A stretch of DNA of 64,000 nt, taken from Pseudomonadota bacterium (GTDB taxonomy: Bacteria; Pseudomonadota; Alphaproteobacteria; Caulobacterales; Caulobacteraceae). Made by a program: the position numbers and the translations under genes. The DNA lies in the NCBI GenBank assembly GCA_023432855.1, contig JAEZEZ010000072.1, forward strand, positions 1 through 64,000, read 5' to 3'. The notes under the pieces are model-generated. The model had not been told where the DNA came from and made no database searches. It worked only from the letters and a program-made list of their open reading frames with translations. Shown piece after piece: positions 44,562 through 52,624 of the stretch (positions within the stretch are counted from its first letter, which is position 1; the number at the start of each line of letters is the position of its first letter).

Positions 44562-45135
44562 CAAAGCGCGCCACGCGGTCCTGGAGCCCCGCCCGGACGC
44601 GGGGCCACTCCTCCTGCACGATGGAAAACATGACCGTGTCGCGCAGGTGGCCGGTCCAGGTTCGCATATGATTGCGCATGACGCCTTCTCGCAAGGCGCC
44701 AAGCCTGGTCACGGCGGCCTGACTGCGCTCGTTGCGGGCGTCGACCATGAGCTCGACGCGCACCGCGCCGGCTTCGAAGGCCCAGCCGATCATCAACAGC
44801 TTGCACTCGGGGTTGACCGGACCCCCGCGAGCGTCGGGCCTGTAGAACGTCCAGCCGATCTCGACGATGCCCGGGTCAGGGCGGACGCGCAGATAACTGC
44901 TTGTGCCGACGATCTGGCCGTCGTCGGTCCGCCTGACTGCATGAGCGATGCGGCTCGGATCTCCCGTCGCGGCGTCCCACCAGCCTTCGAACGCTTTCCC
45001 GCGTCCGTCGCCAGACATGATCAGCCATGTGTCAGGGTCGCAGTCGAGCGCTCGCCCAAGCGCCTCGCGATGGCTCTCTTCGAGCGGTTCCAGGCGCACG
45101 AAGCGGCCTTCGAGCAAACGGGGTTCTAGATTCAC
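44533..45135 (-). CDS. GNAT family N-acetyltransferase (RimJ/RimL type)
   Basis: The 200-residue protein starts at the GTG read from 45135, overlapping the CorC/HlyC stop by four bases. N-terminal LEGRFVRLEPLEESHREAL and the central IVGTSSYLRVRPDPGIVEIGWTF are typical of RimJ/RimL-type acetyltransferases. The acetyl-CoA region is near GGPVNPECKLLMIGWAFE, and VELMVDARNERSQAAVTRLGA follows. It would acetylate a protein N-terminus or small amine. It is the last gene of the operon aroK-aroB-CorC/HlyC-GNAT and ends 29 bases inside the VOC gene. Confidence 0.87.
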   Translation of the reverse strand: MNLEPRLLEGRFVRLEPLEESHREALGRALDCDPDTWLIMSGDGRGKAFEGWWDAATGDPSRIAHAVRRTDDGQIVGTSSYLRVRPDPGIVEIGWTFYRPDARGGPVNPECKLLMIGWAFEAGAVRVELMVDARNERSQAAVTRLGALREGVMRNHMRTWTGHLRDTVMFSIVQEEWPRVRAGLQDRVARFATPGPASSG

Positions 45136-46421
45136 GGCGAGTCGTTTCGCTCCAGGGGCGGCGACACCCGGATGCCTGTGATCTGGTTGCGCTGCCGGCG
45201 CAGCACCTGAAACCGGTGGCCATGGAAGACGAAGGTCTGTCCCGGCTCCGGAATGGTCTGGGCCTCGTGGATGACCAGCCCGGCGACGGTGACGGCGTCG
45301 TCCTCGGGCAAGCTCCAGTCCATGGCGCGGTTCAGGTCCCGGATCGGGACCTGGCCATCGAGGTGCACCGAACCGTCGGCCTGCCGCCGCACGCCCTGCA
45401 CGGTGGCGTCGTGCTCGTCGTCGATCTCTCCGACGATCTCCTCGAGGATGTCCTCCAGCGTCACCAGCCCCATCAGGGCGCCGTACTCGTCGACCACCAG
45501 CGCGAAGTGATGGCGACGCTTCAGGAAGGCCTGCAGCTGGTCCTTCAGGTTCGTGGTCTCGGGCACGAACCAAGGCTCGAGCATGATGTCGGCGATGTCC
45601 AGCTTGTCGGGCTCTCCGCCCGCTGCGACCAGAGCCCGCATCAGGTCGCGGGCATGCAGGACGCCCACGATGTTCTCGGGATTGTCGCGGTATAGGGGGA
45701 TGCGCGTGTGACCGACCTCCAGCGCCTCGGCCACCAGCTCGGACGGCGGCATGTCCGCGTCCAGCATGGCGATGTTCTTGCGGTGGACCATGACCTGTTC
45801 GACCGTCAGGTCGGAGAGGTCGAGAACGCCCCCCAGCATCTGCCGGTCGCTGCCCTCCACCAGGCCTTCGGAATGATGATACTCGACCGCGTCACGGATC
45901 TGGTCGTGCGCGGCGAGCACATCCACGGCCATCCCCAGCTTGACGCCGAACGGGCGCAGGGTGAGCCGCACCACCCACTGGGCCGCGTTGGCGAGCGGGC
46001 CGAACACCTTCACGACGACCAGCGCGGGAAGCGACAGCAGACGGGCCGCTGAATCGGCGCGTGTGATCGCGACCGTCTTGGGCATGATCTCCGAAAAGAT
46101 GACGATGAGGACGGTCATCACCCCGGTTGCGATCGCAACACCCAGGGCGCCGGGGAACGCCTGGCTGAGCACCGCCGTGGTGAGAGCCGAGGCCAGGATG
46201 TTCACGACGTTGTTGCCGAGCAGGATGGCGCCGATTAGGGTTTCCTGGTCGTCGAGAAGCCGGTTCACCCGCCGCGCCGCCGGGTCGCCGTCACGCTCCA
46301 GTTGATGCATGCGGGCGCGGCTGGCCGCGGTCATCGAGGTCTCGGACCCGGACATCAGCGCCGAAAGGAACAGCAGGACGATCAGGGCCAGGCCCAGAAG
46401 CAGCCATGTTCCCGCGATCAC
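45132..46421 (-). CDS. CNNM/CorC-HlyC family membrane protein (DUF21-CBS-CorC_HlyC)
   Basis: The 429-residue protein has a DUF21 membrane domain (about 1-190) with the signature LMSGSETSMTAASR, then two CBS domains (about 205-330; VEQVMVHRKNIAMLD and DIADIMLEPWFVP) and a C-terminal CorC_HlyC domain. The family is linked to magnesium or cobalt efflux and binds nucleotides at the CBS pair. It lies in an operon with aroB upstream and a GNAT gene downstream, each linked by four-base overlaps. Its substrate ion is inferred only from the family. Confidence 0.9.
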   Translation of the reverse strand: MIAGTWLLLGLALIVLLFLSALMSGSETSMTAASRARMHQLERDGDPAARRVNRLLDDQETLIGAILLGNNVVNILASALTTAVLSQAFPGALGVAIATGVMTVLIVIFSEIMPKTVAITRADSAARLLSLPALVVVKVFGPLANAAQWVVRLTLRPFGVKLGMAVDVLAAHDQIRDAVEYHHSEGLVEGSDRQMLGGVLDLSDLTVEQVMVHRKNIAMLDADMPPSELVAEALEVGHTRIPLYRDNPENIVGVLHARDLMRALVAAGGEPDKLDIADIMLEPWFVPETTNLKDQLQAFLKRRHHFALVVDEYGALMGLVTLEDILEEIVGEIDDEHDATVQGVRRQADGSVHLDGQVPIRDLNRAMDWSLPEDDAVTVAGLVIHEAQTIPEPGQTFVFHGHRFQVLRRQRNQITGIRVSPPLERNDSP

Positions 46422-47524
46422 GGGACCGCTCCTTCGGAAATCAGGAAGTTGTGCACGGCTGCCGGATCCACGCCCCTGGCCACAAAGGCCTGTCCTATAC
46501 CGTTGGCCAGGATGAGGACCAAAGACCCACCCTCGGATTTCTTGTCCTGACGCATGTGGGACAGGAGGGCGGCAGCCGACAGCGGGGCGGCGCCCGCGCG
46601 GTCCAGACGCACCGGGAGGCCGGCACGCCCGAGCACCTCCTGTGCGCGGGCCGCGTCACCTTCCGTACAGAGGCCTTCGCGCGCCGAGAAACGAAACGCC
46701 AGTGCGCACCCCAGGGCGACCGCTTCGCCGTGCAGCATCGAGAAACTTGTCTCTGCCTCGATTGCATGTCCGAAAGTGTGGCCCAGGTTGAGGAGGGCGC
46801 GGCTTCCATGGTCACGCGCATCTTCGCTCACGATCCGGGCCTTCATGCCGATGCAGTGAGCAACTGCCGCTCCAAGCTGTTCACGGTCGCGCGCAAGGAC
46901 GAGGTCGCCTCCCCCCTCCAGACGCTCGAAGAATGCGGCATCGCCCAGCAGTCCGTACTTCACCACCTCGGCGTAGCCGGCCCGCATCTCGCGCTCGGGC
47001 AGGGTGTCGAGCACGCCGAGGTCGCATAGGACGAGGCGTGGCTGGTGGAACGCGCCGATGAGGTTCTTGCCGCGCGGCGTGTCGATGGCCGTCTTGCCGC
47101 CGACGGAAGAGTCGACCTGGGCCAGCAGGGTCGTCGGAATCTGGATGAAGTCGACGCCGCGCTTGTAGATCGCCGCGGCGAAACCCGCGAGATCGCCGAC
47201 CACTCCGCCGCCAAACGCAACCACCTGATCGCCGCGGTCCAGGTCGAGCGCGAGCAGCCGGTCGCAGAGTTCCTCCAGCTGTCCAAAGCTCTTGGAGCCC
47301 TCGCCCGGCGGGATCGTCAGGATGGTCGAAGTCACCTCGGCCCGTTCCAGGGCCGCGATCAGCGCAGGTCCGTGCAGCGCGCCGACGGTCTCGTCCGTGA
47401 CCACCACACATCGCCTGCGGGCCAGGAGCGGCGCGATCAGCTCGCCCGCACGGGCAAGCAGGCCCTCGCCCACCCTGACCTGATAGGGGCGAAACCCCTC
47501 GCCGGAAACGTCGATCACGCTCAT
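46418..47524 (-). CDS. aroB: 3-dehydroquinate synthase
   Basis: The 368-residue protein has the NAD loop VAFGGGVVGDLAGFAAAIYKRG near 101-122 and PTTLLAQVDSSVGGKTAID near 131-149. The zinc ligands are in GYAEVVKYG, LNLGHTFGHAIE and LHGEAVALG. It cyclises DAHP to 3-dehydroquinate, the second step of the shikimate pathway. It directly follows aroK with a four-base overlap, a common bacterial pairing. The start is the ATG read from 47524. Confidence 0.96.
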   Translation of the reverse strand: MSVIDVSGEGFRPYQVRVGEGLLARAGELIAPLLARRRCVVVTDETVGALHGPALIAALERAEVTSTILTIPPGEGSKSFGQLEELCDRLLALDLDRGDQVVAFGGGVVGDLAGFAAAIYKRGVDFIQIPTTLLAQVDSSVGGKTAIDTPRGKNLIGAFHQPRLVLCDLGVLDTLPEREMRAGYAEVVKYGLLGDAAFFERLEGGGDLVLARDREQLGAAVAHCIGMKARIVSEDARDHGSRALLNLGHTFGHAIEAETSFSMLHGEAVALGCALAFRFSAREGLCTEGDAARAQEVLGRAGLPVRLDRAGAAPLSAAALLSHMRQDKKSEGGSLVLILANGIGQAFVARGVDPAAVHNFLISEGAVP

Positions 47525-48093
47525 GCGAGGTGGGCCCTGAGCGCGTCAACGATGCGCGCTACCGCAGCATCGTGGGCGGAGTCGGGCGTCTCCACCACGA
47601 TGTCCGCCTCGGCGTAGACTGGATAGCGCCTGTCGGCCTGCTCGCTCAGCACCTCGGCCGGGTTCTTTCCTCGCAACAGCGGCCGGGTGTCCCTGCGCGC
47701 CACCCTTCGTGCGAGCACATCGATATCCGCCTTCAACCAGATGGTGACGGCGCGCTCGCGCAGCAGCCGGCGCGTCTGCTCATCCATGTAGGCTCCGCCT
47801 CCGGTCGCCAGCACCAGCGGACCGTCCGCCAGGAGGCGGGCGATGACGCGGCGCTCGCCGGAGCGGAACTCCGGCTCCCCGAGCTCCGAAAAAATGTCCG
47901 CGACGCTGCGCCCGGCGGCGCGCTCGATCTCCGCATCCGCATCGCAGAACCGGTACCCCAGGGCAGTGGCGAGTCGCCGCCCGACGGTCGTCTTTCCGGA
48001 GCCCATCAGGCCCACGAGTGCGACGGCGCGGCCGCCGAGCAGCTCGGCGAGCGATGTGTTATGGGAAAGGGGTGCGTCCGGTGAGTGGTTCAT
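47521..48093 (-). CDS. aroK: Shikimate kinase
   Basis: The protein is 190 residues from the ATG read from 48093. The P-loop is GLMGSGKTTVGRRLA near 28-42, the shikimate-binding DADAEIE follows, then LATGGGAYM with the Gly-rich lid region and RPLLRG. It phosphorylates shikimate using ATP. The short N-terminal extension (about 20 residues) before the P-loop is mostly polar. It begins the overlapping operon aroK-aroB-CorC/HlyC-GNAT and is divergent from xerD over 54 bases that hold a promoter. Confidence 0.94.
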   Translation of the reverse strand: MNHSPDAPLSHNTSLAELLGGRAVALVGLMGSGKTTVGRRLATALGYRFCDADAEIERAAGRSVADIFSELGEPEFRSGERRVIARLLADGPLVLATGGGAYMDEQTRRLLRERAVTIWLKADIDVLARRVARRDTRPLLRGKNPAEVLSEQADRRYPVYAEADIVVETPDSAHDAAVARIVDALRAHLA

Positions 48094-48106
48094 GAAACAA
48101 GCGGCC

Positions 48107-48135
48107 TTTATGGCGCCCGCCGCGGCAGCGGCCAA
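48107..48135 (-). promoter_or_regulatory. Putative promoter of the aroK-aroB operon
   Basis: On the minus strand, TTGGCC (48130-48135) and CATAAA (48107-48112) are 17 bases apart, followed by ATG at 48093. The motif lies in the 54-base gap between the divergent aroK and xerD genes. Confidence 0.4.
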
Positions 48136-48147
48136 GGTTGGCCGTCG

Positions 48148-49059
48148 GTGAGCCTGTCTGACCGGGCCGAGGCCTTTCTCGAGATGATGGCGGTCGAGCG
48201 GGACGCCTCGCCGAACACGCTGGCGGCCTATGGTCGGGACCTCGCGGACGCGGAAGCCTTTCTCGCCGGCCGGGGTGGTCTGGACGCCGCCGCTCCCGAG
48301 GACATCGAGGCATGGTTCGGCGACCTTACCAGGCGCGGACTGTCGGCGGCGACCGCGGCGCGGCGGCGATCGGCGGTGCGCCAGTATTATCGCTTCTGCC
48401 TTGCGGAGGGCTGGCGCACGGACGATCCGTCCAGGCGGGTCGAGGCGCCGAAGCAGGGAAGATCGCTCCCCAAGGTGCTCAGCCGCGATGAGGTCGGACG
48501 GCTGATCGCCGCCGCCGCCGCCCGGAACGGCGCTCAGGGACTGCGTCTGGCCTGCATGGTTGAGCTGCTCTACGCCTCGGGATTGCGGGTCTCGGAACTG
48601 CTGGCGCTGAAGCTGGAGTCGCTGGCCCGGGACCCCGCCTACCTGATCGTGCGTGGCAAGGGCGGCAAGGAACGCCTCGCTCCCCTTAACGACGCCGCCC
48701 GAGCTGCGGTCAGAACCTACCTCGAAACCGGACGCTCCACCTTCCTGCCCGAGGGCGACAAGACCAATCCCTGGCTCTTCCCTTCCCGTGGCGCCGGCGG
48801 GCGCCTGACCCGCCGCCGGCTGGGCCAGCTGCTCGACCAGGCGGCGCTGGACGCGGGCATCGACCCCGCCCGTGTCAGCCCGCACGTACTGCGACATGCC
48901 TTCGCCACCCACCTGCTGGAGGGCGGCGCAGACCTCCGCGTGGTGCAGACCCTGCTCGGCCACGCCGACATCTCCACCACCCAGATCTACACCCACGTCA
49001 TGGGCGACCGCCTGCGCGAGGTGGTGGGGTCGCACCCGCTGGCTCGCGAAGACGACTGA
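48148..49059 (+). CDS. xerD: Tyrosine recombinase XerD
   Basis: The protein is 303 residues from GTG 48148; the upstream in-frame codons run into the aroK promoter. The N-terminal SAM-like domain (AEAFLEMMAVERDASPNTLAAYGRDL, given in two runs) is followed by the catalytic domain. That domain has ASGLRVSELL with Arg, GKGGKERL with Lys, HVLRHAFATHLL with the HxxR motif and STTQIYTH with the nucleophile Tyr. XerD works with XerC at the dif site to resolve chromosome dimers. Placement beside aroK, opposite in direction, is usual for XerD in alphaproteobacteria. Other XerC/D paralogues are possible. Confidence 0.9.
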   Translation: MSLSDRAEAFLEMMAVERDASPNTLAAYGRDLADAEAFLAGRGGLDAAAPEDIEAWFGDLTRRGLSAATAARRRSAVRQYYRFCLAEGWRTDDPSRRVEAPKQGRSLPKVLSRDEVGRLIAAAAARNGAQGLRLACMVELLYASGLRVSELLALKLESLARDPAYLIVRGKGGKERLAPLNDAARAAVRTYLETGRSTFLPEGDKTNPWLFPSRGAGGRLTRRRLGQLLDQAALDAGIDPARVSPHVLRHAFATHLLEGGADLRVVQTLLGHADISTTQIYTHVMGDRLREVVGSHPLAREDD

Positions 49060-49060
49060 A

Positions 49061-49369
49061 TCAGGGTCGTCTGGCGCTCCCTACAAGCTGATCGAGCGCC
49101 TGGAGATAGGCCGCGAACGCCTTTCTGCCTTCCCTGGTGATGCGAATACGCGTGAGCGGCTTGAGATTGAGGAAACTCTTCTCGATTTCGACGTAGCCGG
49201 CGTCCTGCAGCTTGCGCAGGTGGACCGACAGGTTGCCCTGGGTGGCCTCCAGCGCGGTCTTCAGCTCGGTGAAGTCGGCCACCTCGGCGTCGGCCAGATA
49301 GACCATGATCCCCAGCCGCAGGCGGCCGTGGATGACCTCGTCCAGCTTGCCGACGTCGGCCGCGCCCAT
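49061..49369 (-). CDS. Winged-helix transcriptional regulator
   Basis: The 102-residue protein is a single winged-helix domain: LDEVIHGRLRLGIMVYLADAE, then FTELKTALEATQGNLSVHLRKLQDAGYVEIEK with the recognition helix around GNLSVHLRKL, and a wing. It matches the HTH_34-type small regulators in which 'TQGNLSxHLxKL' is usual. There is no sensor domain. It is the last gene of a leftward operon of membrane proteins and lies four bases after the preceding gene. It may regulate its own operon through the dyad at 51738-51754, but that is inference. Confidence 0.85.
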   Translation of the reverse strand: MGAADVGKLDEVIHGRLRLGIMVYLADAEVADFTELKTALEATQGNLSVHLRKLQDAGYVEIEKSFLNLKPLTRIRITREGRKAFAAYLQALDQLVGSARRP

Positions 49370-49373
49370 GGAT

Positions 49374-49994
49374 TCAGCCGTTCTGGCGCGCCAGGCGCAT
49401 CATCACGGCCCCGGGAAGCGCCATGAGCAGGAGCAGCGACAGGGCGGCGATCAGGATGTACCGCTCGAGCGCATCGATCGACAGGCCCAGCGCGAGCGAG
49501 GCCGCGAGCCAGCCCAGGGCGACGGCTCCGAGCCAACCCCTGCGCCTGACCTGCCAGACCGCGAACCAGGCGGCGCCCTGCAGGGCGAAGATGACCGCGG
49601 GATAGAACAGCCAGATCTGGAAATCCTGCTGGCGCGCGGCGTTGACGGCGAACACCGCGACCATGACCAGGTTGGCGAGCCCGATGCCCGCGAACATCCC
49701 CTGGACCGCTCGCGACTGGGAGCCGGTTTCGGTCCGCTTCCGGTCGCGCCACAGCACGACACACAGGATCACCAGGAAGGCGGCGGTAGGGCCTGCGGAA
49801 AACAGGAGGTTCACCAGATCGGGCGCATCGATCCAGCCACGCATCTGTCCCCAGTGGAACAGGCATTGAAGCCCGTAAAGCAGGCCGGCGGCCAGGAACA
49901 CGGAGCCGCCGGACGTACCGGCGCGCCCGCCATGCTCGACGAGGCTGCGCATGAAGGCCAGGTCGTCCTGGGCCGTCTTGATGGGATCGGTCAT
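49374..49994 (-). CDS. Multi-spanning membrane protein, unknown function
   Basis: The protein is 206 residues from the ATG read from 49994 (GGAGG upstream). A short cytosolic start (LAFMRSLVEHGG) is followed by about six hydrophobic segments near 27-44, 62-82, 98-116, 124-146, 150-173 and 180-202. No catalytic motif was recognised. It belongs to the operon of acyltransferase, two membrane proteins and winged-helix regulator. The relation of the membrane protein to the following regulator, only four bases away, suggests they work together, for example as sensor and regulator. Confidence 0.78.
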   Translation of the reverse strand: MTDPIKTAQDDLAFMRSLVEHGGRAGTSGGSVFLAAGLLYGLQCLFHWGQMRGWIDAPDLVNLLFSAGPTAAFLVILCVVLWRDRKRTETGSQSRAVQGMFAGIGLANLVMVAVFAVNAARQQDFQIWLFYPAVIFALQGAAWFAVWQVRRRGWLGAVALGWLAASLALGLSIDALERYILIAALSLLLLMALPGAVMMRLARQNG

Positions 49995-50010
49995 CGACGC
50001 CTCCAATTGC

Positions 50011-50457
50011 TCAGGCCGCAAGTGCGCGCCGATTCGCGCCCGTTCCACAGCCCCGAAGGGCGAGGCGTGAGACGTAGCGCACGATTTCGGCCGCGCCCAT
50101 CAGACCCGCGATCGCATGGACGATCATGGCCTCCCCTTCGGGCGCCAGGAGGAGGAACGGCAAGGCCCACATACCCATCATGAGAACGCCGTAGCCATTG
50201 CGCGCGCTCTGGGCGTTGATGCGATGCTCACGCTCGCGGTCGACCCTCGCCTCCGGCAGTTCCAGAAGGAGGGCGACGGTCACGGCGACCAGTACGTGGA
50301 AGGCCGTCATGCCCGCGATGATGACCAGGTAGAGCCCCACCAACTCCGCGATCGCGGACGGCCCGCCGAGAGGCGCCGTCATGGCGGCGAAGGCGTAGCC
50401 GCCATACGCAAGGACGAGAACGACGAGGGTTACGGCGTCGGTGCGGTTGGGTGACAT
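50011..50457 (-). CDS. Four-helix membrane protein, unknown function
   Basis: The 148-residue protein has four hydrophobic segments, near 8-28, 38-66, 89-107 and 112-130. The loop between the second and third is polar and charged (PEARVDREREHRINAQSARNG). It lies 11 bases after the acyltransferase gene and 16 bases before the next membrane gene, so it is part of the same operon. No family is recognised. The start is the ATG read from 50457. Confidence 0.75.
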   Translation of the reverse strand: MSPNRTDAVTLVVLVLAYGGYAFAAMTAPLGGPSAIAELVGLYLVIIAGMTAFHVLVAVTVALLLELPEARVDREREHRINAQSARNGYGVLMMGMWALPFLLLAPEGEAMIVHAIAGLMGAAEIVRYVSRLALRGCGTGANRRALAA

Positions 50458-50468
50458 GGCGAGTTCCT

Positions 50469-51698
50469 TCAGACGGGTTCGGCGGCCGGGGGAAGACGGG
50501 CTCCGACCTCCCGCCTGGCGGGCCGACGAGCGTTCAGCAGACCGCCGACGACCGTGTGGCGGACGACGAGCTGATAGCTGGCGAGCGCGACGGCCAGGGT
50601 TCCGGCCACGATGAGCGTGAACTTCAGCGGAGCGGGCCAGGCCATGGGGGCCACCCAGACCTGCAGGGCCATCACGAGCGGGAGGTGGACGATGTAGATC
50701 CAGTAGGAAGCATCGGCGAGGTAGCGCCGGACGGGGCTCCGGCCGGCGAACAGGGCCATGCCCAGCCCGATCACCCCGAACGTCCAGGACCATAGGGCCA
50801 TGGCGTAGCAGGCGGCGTAGATCCAGGCGTCGACGCCCTGCCCGCCAGGTTCGACGACCGGCTCGGGACCCACGAGGTAGAGGCAAACCCCGGTCAGGAT
50901 GACCGCCAGACCGATATTGAGCGGCCAGCGCCGCCGGAGCACCTGCAGCAGTTCCAGCTGCCTGTGCAGCAGCCAGCCGAGCGTGAACGCGGCGCCGTAT
51001 GCCGTAACGGCCTGCAGGTTCGGGACGAGGCCCGTGTCCGGAGTCTTTACCCCGAACCACATTAGCCACTCCGGATCCCCGGCGAGCGCCAGCGCGAGCG
51101 GCGCAGCCAGAAGGACGGGGCCCCAGAAGCCGACCAGCCCCCGCACGGCCCGATCCGCGCCGGCGCGCAGGCGTCCCTGCCGGTCGATCGCCGCCACGGC
51201 GCCGCGCATCGCCAGCGCCGTCGCGTAGAAGACGAGCAGCACATACAGGAACCACAGGTGGGTCAGCGGGAAGGTCCCCACGGTCATCGGCGGCGGCGGT
51301 GGCGAATCCTGCGGAATCGCGCCGCCGTTCGACTGAATCGCGGCCCAGATCACGCAGGCCACGATGGCCGGAAACACGATCGGCCAGAAGATGATCAACG
51401 GCAGCGCGATGCGCTTCAACCGATCCGTTACGAACCCGGCCGCGCCGCGCCTGTGGAACAGCATGCGTCCGAACAGGCCCGCCAGCAGGAAGAACACCGC
51501 CATGCGAAAGATGTGCAGCACGTAGAAGACAAGGCCGAGTCCGGCGCTCTCGGTGGCGTCCTTCACGATCCACAACTGCTGACCCGGCAGGAAGGACATG
51601 GTCGCGTGAAGCGCCACGCCGCCAAGCAGCGCGAAAGCCCGCACCGCATCCAGCCCGTGCAGGCGCTCGCGGCCCGCCGTTTCTCCATGTCCGCCCAT
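50469..51698 (-). CDS. Acyltransferase 3/OpgC-like membrane protein
   Basis: This 409-residue protein begins with the AT3 signature RLHGLDAVRAFALLGGVALHA, in which the conserved Arg and His lie in the first transmembrane helix. It then has about ten membrane segments. The pattern resembles MdoC/OpgC and other type 3 acyltransferases that move acyl groups onto sugars across the inner membrane. The soluble C-terminus is short. Substrate is unknown; envelope glucan or polysaccharide is possible. GGGAGG precedes the ATG read from 51698. It heads the leftward four-gene operon. Confidence 0.85.
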   Translation of the reverse strand: MGGHGETAGRERLHGLDAVRAFALLGGVALHATMSFLPGQQLWIVKDATESAGLGLVFYVLHIFRMAVFFLLAGLFGRMLFHRRGAAGFVTDRLKRIALPLIIFWPIVFPAIVACVIWAAIQSNGGAIPQDSPPPPPMTVGTFPLTHLWFLYVLLVFYATALAMRGAVAAIDRQGRLRAGADRAVRGLVGFWGPVLLAAPLALALAGDPEWLMWFGVKTPDTGLVPNLQAVTAYGAAFTLGWLLHRQLELLQVLRRRWPLNIGLAVILTGVCLYLVGPEPVVEPGGQGVDAWIYAACYAMALWSWTFGVIGLGMALFAGRSPVRRYLADASYWIYIVHLPLVMALQVWVAPMAWPAPLKFTLIVAGTLAVALASYQLVVRHTVVGGLLNARRPARREVGARLPPAAEPV

Positions 51699-51723
51699 CG
51701 CAACCTCCCATCAGCCCTGAAAG

Positions 51724-51752
51724 GCTCTAGATGAACTTGTTTGCAATGTAAA
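51724..51752 (-). promoter_or_regulatory. Putative promoter of the acyltransferase operon
   Basis: On the minus strand TTTACA (51747-51752) and TAGAGC (51724-51729) are exactly 17 bases apart. The predicted start of transcription is about ten bases before the GGGAGG of the operon. The -35 overlaps an operator-like dyad. The segment is strikingly AT-rich for this genome. Confidence 0.45.
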
Positions 51753-51754
51753 CA
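51738..51754. promoter_or_regulatory. Operator-like dyad in the acyltransferase promoter
   Basis: TGTTTGCAATGTAAACA at 51738-51754 is an imperfect 17-bp palindrome: the outer TGTTT and AAACA are perfect complements. It overlaps the -35 box of the leftward promoter, so a bound protein would block RNA polymerase. Similar TGTTTAC-type sites are recognised by TetR-class regulators. The downstream gap to 51996 shows no other motif or gene. Confidence 0.5.
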
Positions 51755-51996
51755 TGTTTGATAGGATGACTTGCGAAGCCTGAGGTGGTGTCCCACGCCG
51801 ATCCATGCAGTCGAGGCGCCCCCTCGCTCGCTGGGGACGGGAGCGCGGTCGGGCTGGGGCGGGGGAAAACCGTCGCGATGGGCCAGGCGGTTGGGGTTGC
51901 GGGCGCGACCAGCCGGGGGTTGTCCGCGGTGCTGTCCGGGGCCACGCTAGGCGCTCAGTCGCAGGGACGCGCCTGTTGATCTACTCAGGGGACCGA

Positions 51997-52554
51997 ATGG
52001 TTGCGGAAAGGGGGCTCAGGGCGCAACCAGGCCGCCGCTTCCTCGTCATTGGCGACGTGGTCGCGGATTCCGAGCGGAACCTCGTCCTGCGTGAGGGCGA
52101 AATCATCAAGCTCGAGCCGAAGGTCATGGCGCTGCTGCTGTATCTCGCCGCCAATCATGGGCGAGTGGTCGGCAGGGGCGAGTTGATCGCCGGCGTATGG
52201 GGCGGGCTGCATGTCGTCGACGAGGCGATCCAGCGCGCAGTGTCGATATTGCGGGCGGCCCTTGGGGACGATGCAAGACATCCGCGCCTGATCGAGACGG
52301 TGCCGACCCGGGGTTACCGCCTGCTTGTCGGTCCACGGCCGCTTGAGAAGCCGATGGCGCCCACCGCGGGCAGTTTCGCCAAATCGAGGTTTATCGGTTT
52401 GTTGCTGGCCGCACTTCTGGCGGGCCTGGTCGTCGGGGCCGCCTTCGTGCGCATGTCCGATCAGCCGGTGAACGAGGCGATAGCGCCCCCCGCCCCGGCC
52501 CCGTCCAGGGACGCCGGAGCGCGCAAGGCGCAGCCTGCGCCCCGGGCGCCCTAA
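51997..52554 (+). CDS. ToxR/CadC-like membrane transcriptional regulator
   Basis: The protein is 185 residues from ATG 51997 (AGGGGA upstream). An OmpR-type winged helix covers about residues 15-112: FLVIGDVVADSERNLVLREGE, LEPKVMALLLYL, GELIAGVWGG and RLIETVPTRGYRLLV. A single membrane helix follows near 132-151 and then a Pro/Ala-rich tail in the periplasm. Such ToxR/CadC-type proteins bind DNA from the membrane without a kinase. It is divergent from the acyltransferase operon and is the natural candidate to control it, but that is inference from placement. The tail is too short for a typical CadC sensor. Confidence 0.85.
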   Translation: MVAERGLRAQPGRRFLVIGDVVADSERNLVLREGEIIKLEPKVMALLLYLAANHGRVVGRGELIAGVWGGLHVVDEAIQRAVSILRAALGDDARHPRLIETVPTRGYRLLVGPRPLEKPMAPTAGSFAKSRFIGLLLAALLAGLVVGAAFVRMSDQPVNEAIAPPAPAPSRDAGARKAQPAPRAP

Positions 52555-52562
52555 GGGCGCGG

Positions 52563-52591
52563 TTGCCGCAACGGCGGCTTGGCCCTAGTTT
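52563..52591 (+). promoter_or_regulatory. Putative promoter of accA
   Basis: TTGCCG at 52563-52568, a 17-base spacer and TAGTTT at 52586-52591 precede the accA start at 52625. No clear Shine-Dalgarno sequence is present in the leader. Confidence 0.4.
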
Positions 52592-52624
52592 CCGCCGCTT
52601 CGAAAAACCCCTAGTGAACTGCGG

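Noticed and set aside
51785..51979. Open frame of 64 codons in the gap between the acyltransferase and the CadC-like gene
   Set aside because: No ribosome-binding site, no recognisable protein pattern and it crosses the regulator's leader; treated as noncoding.
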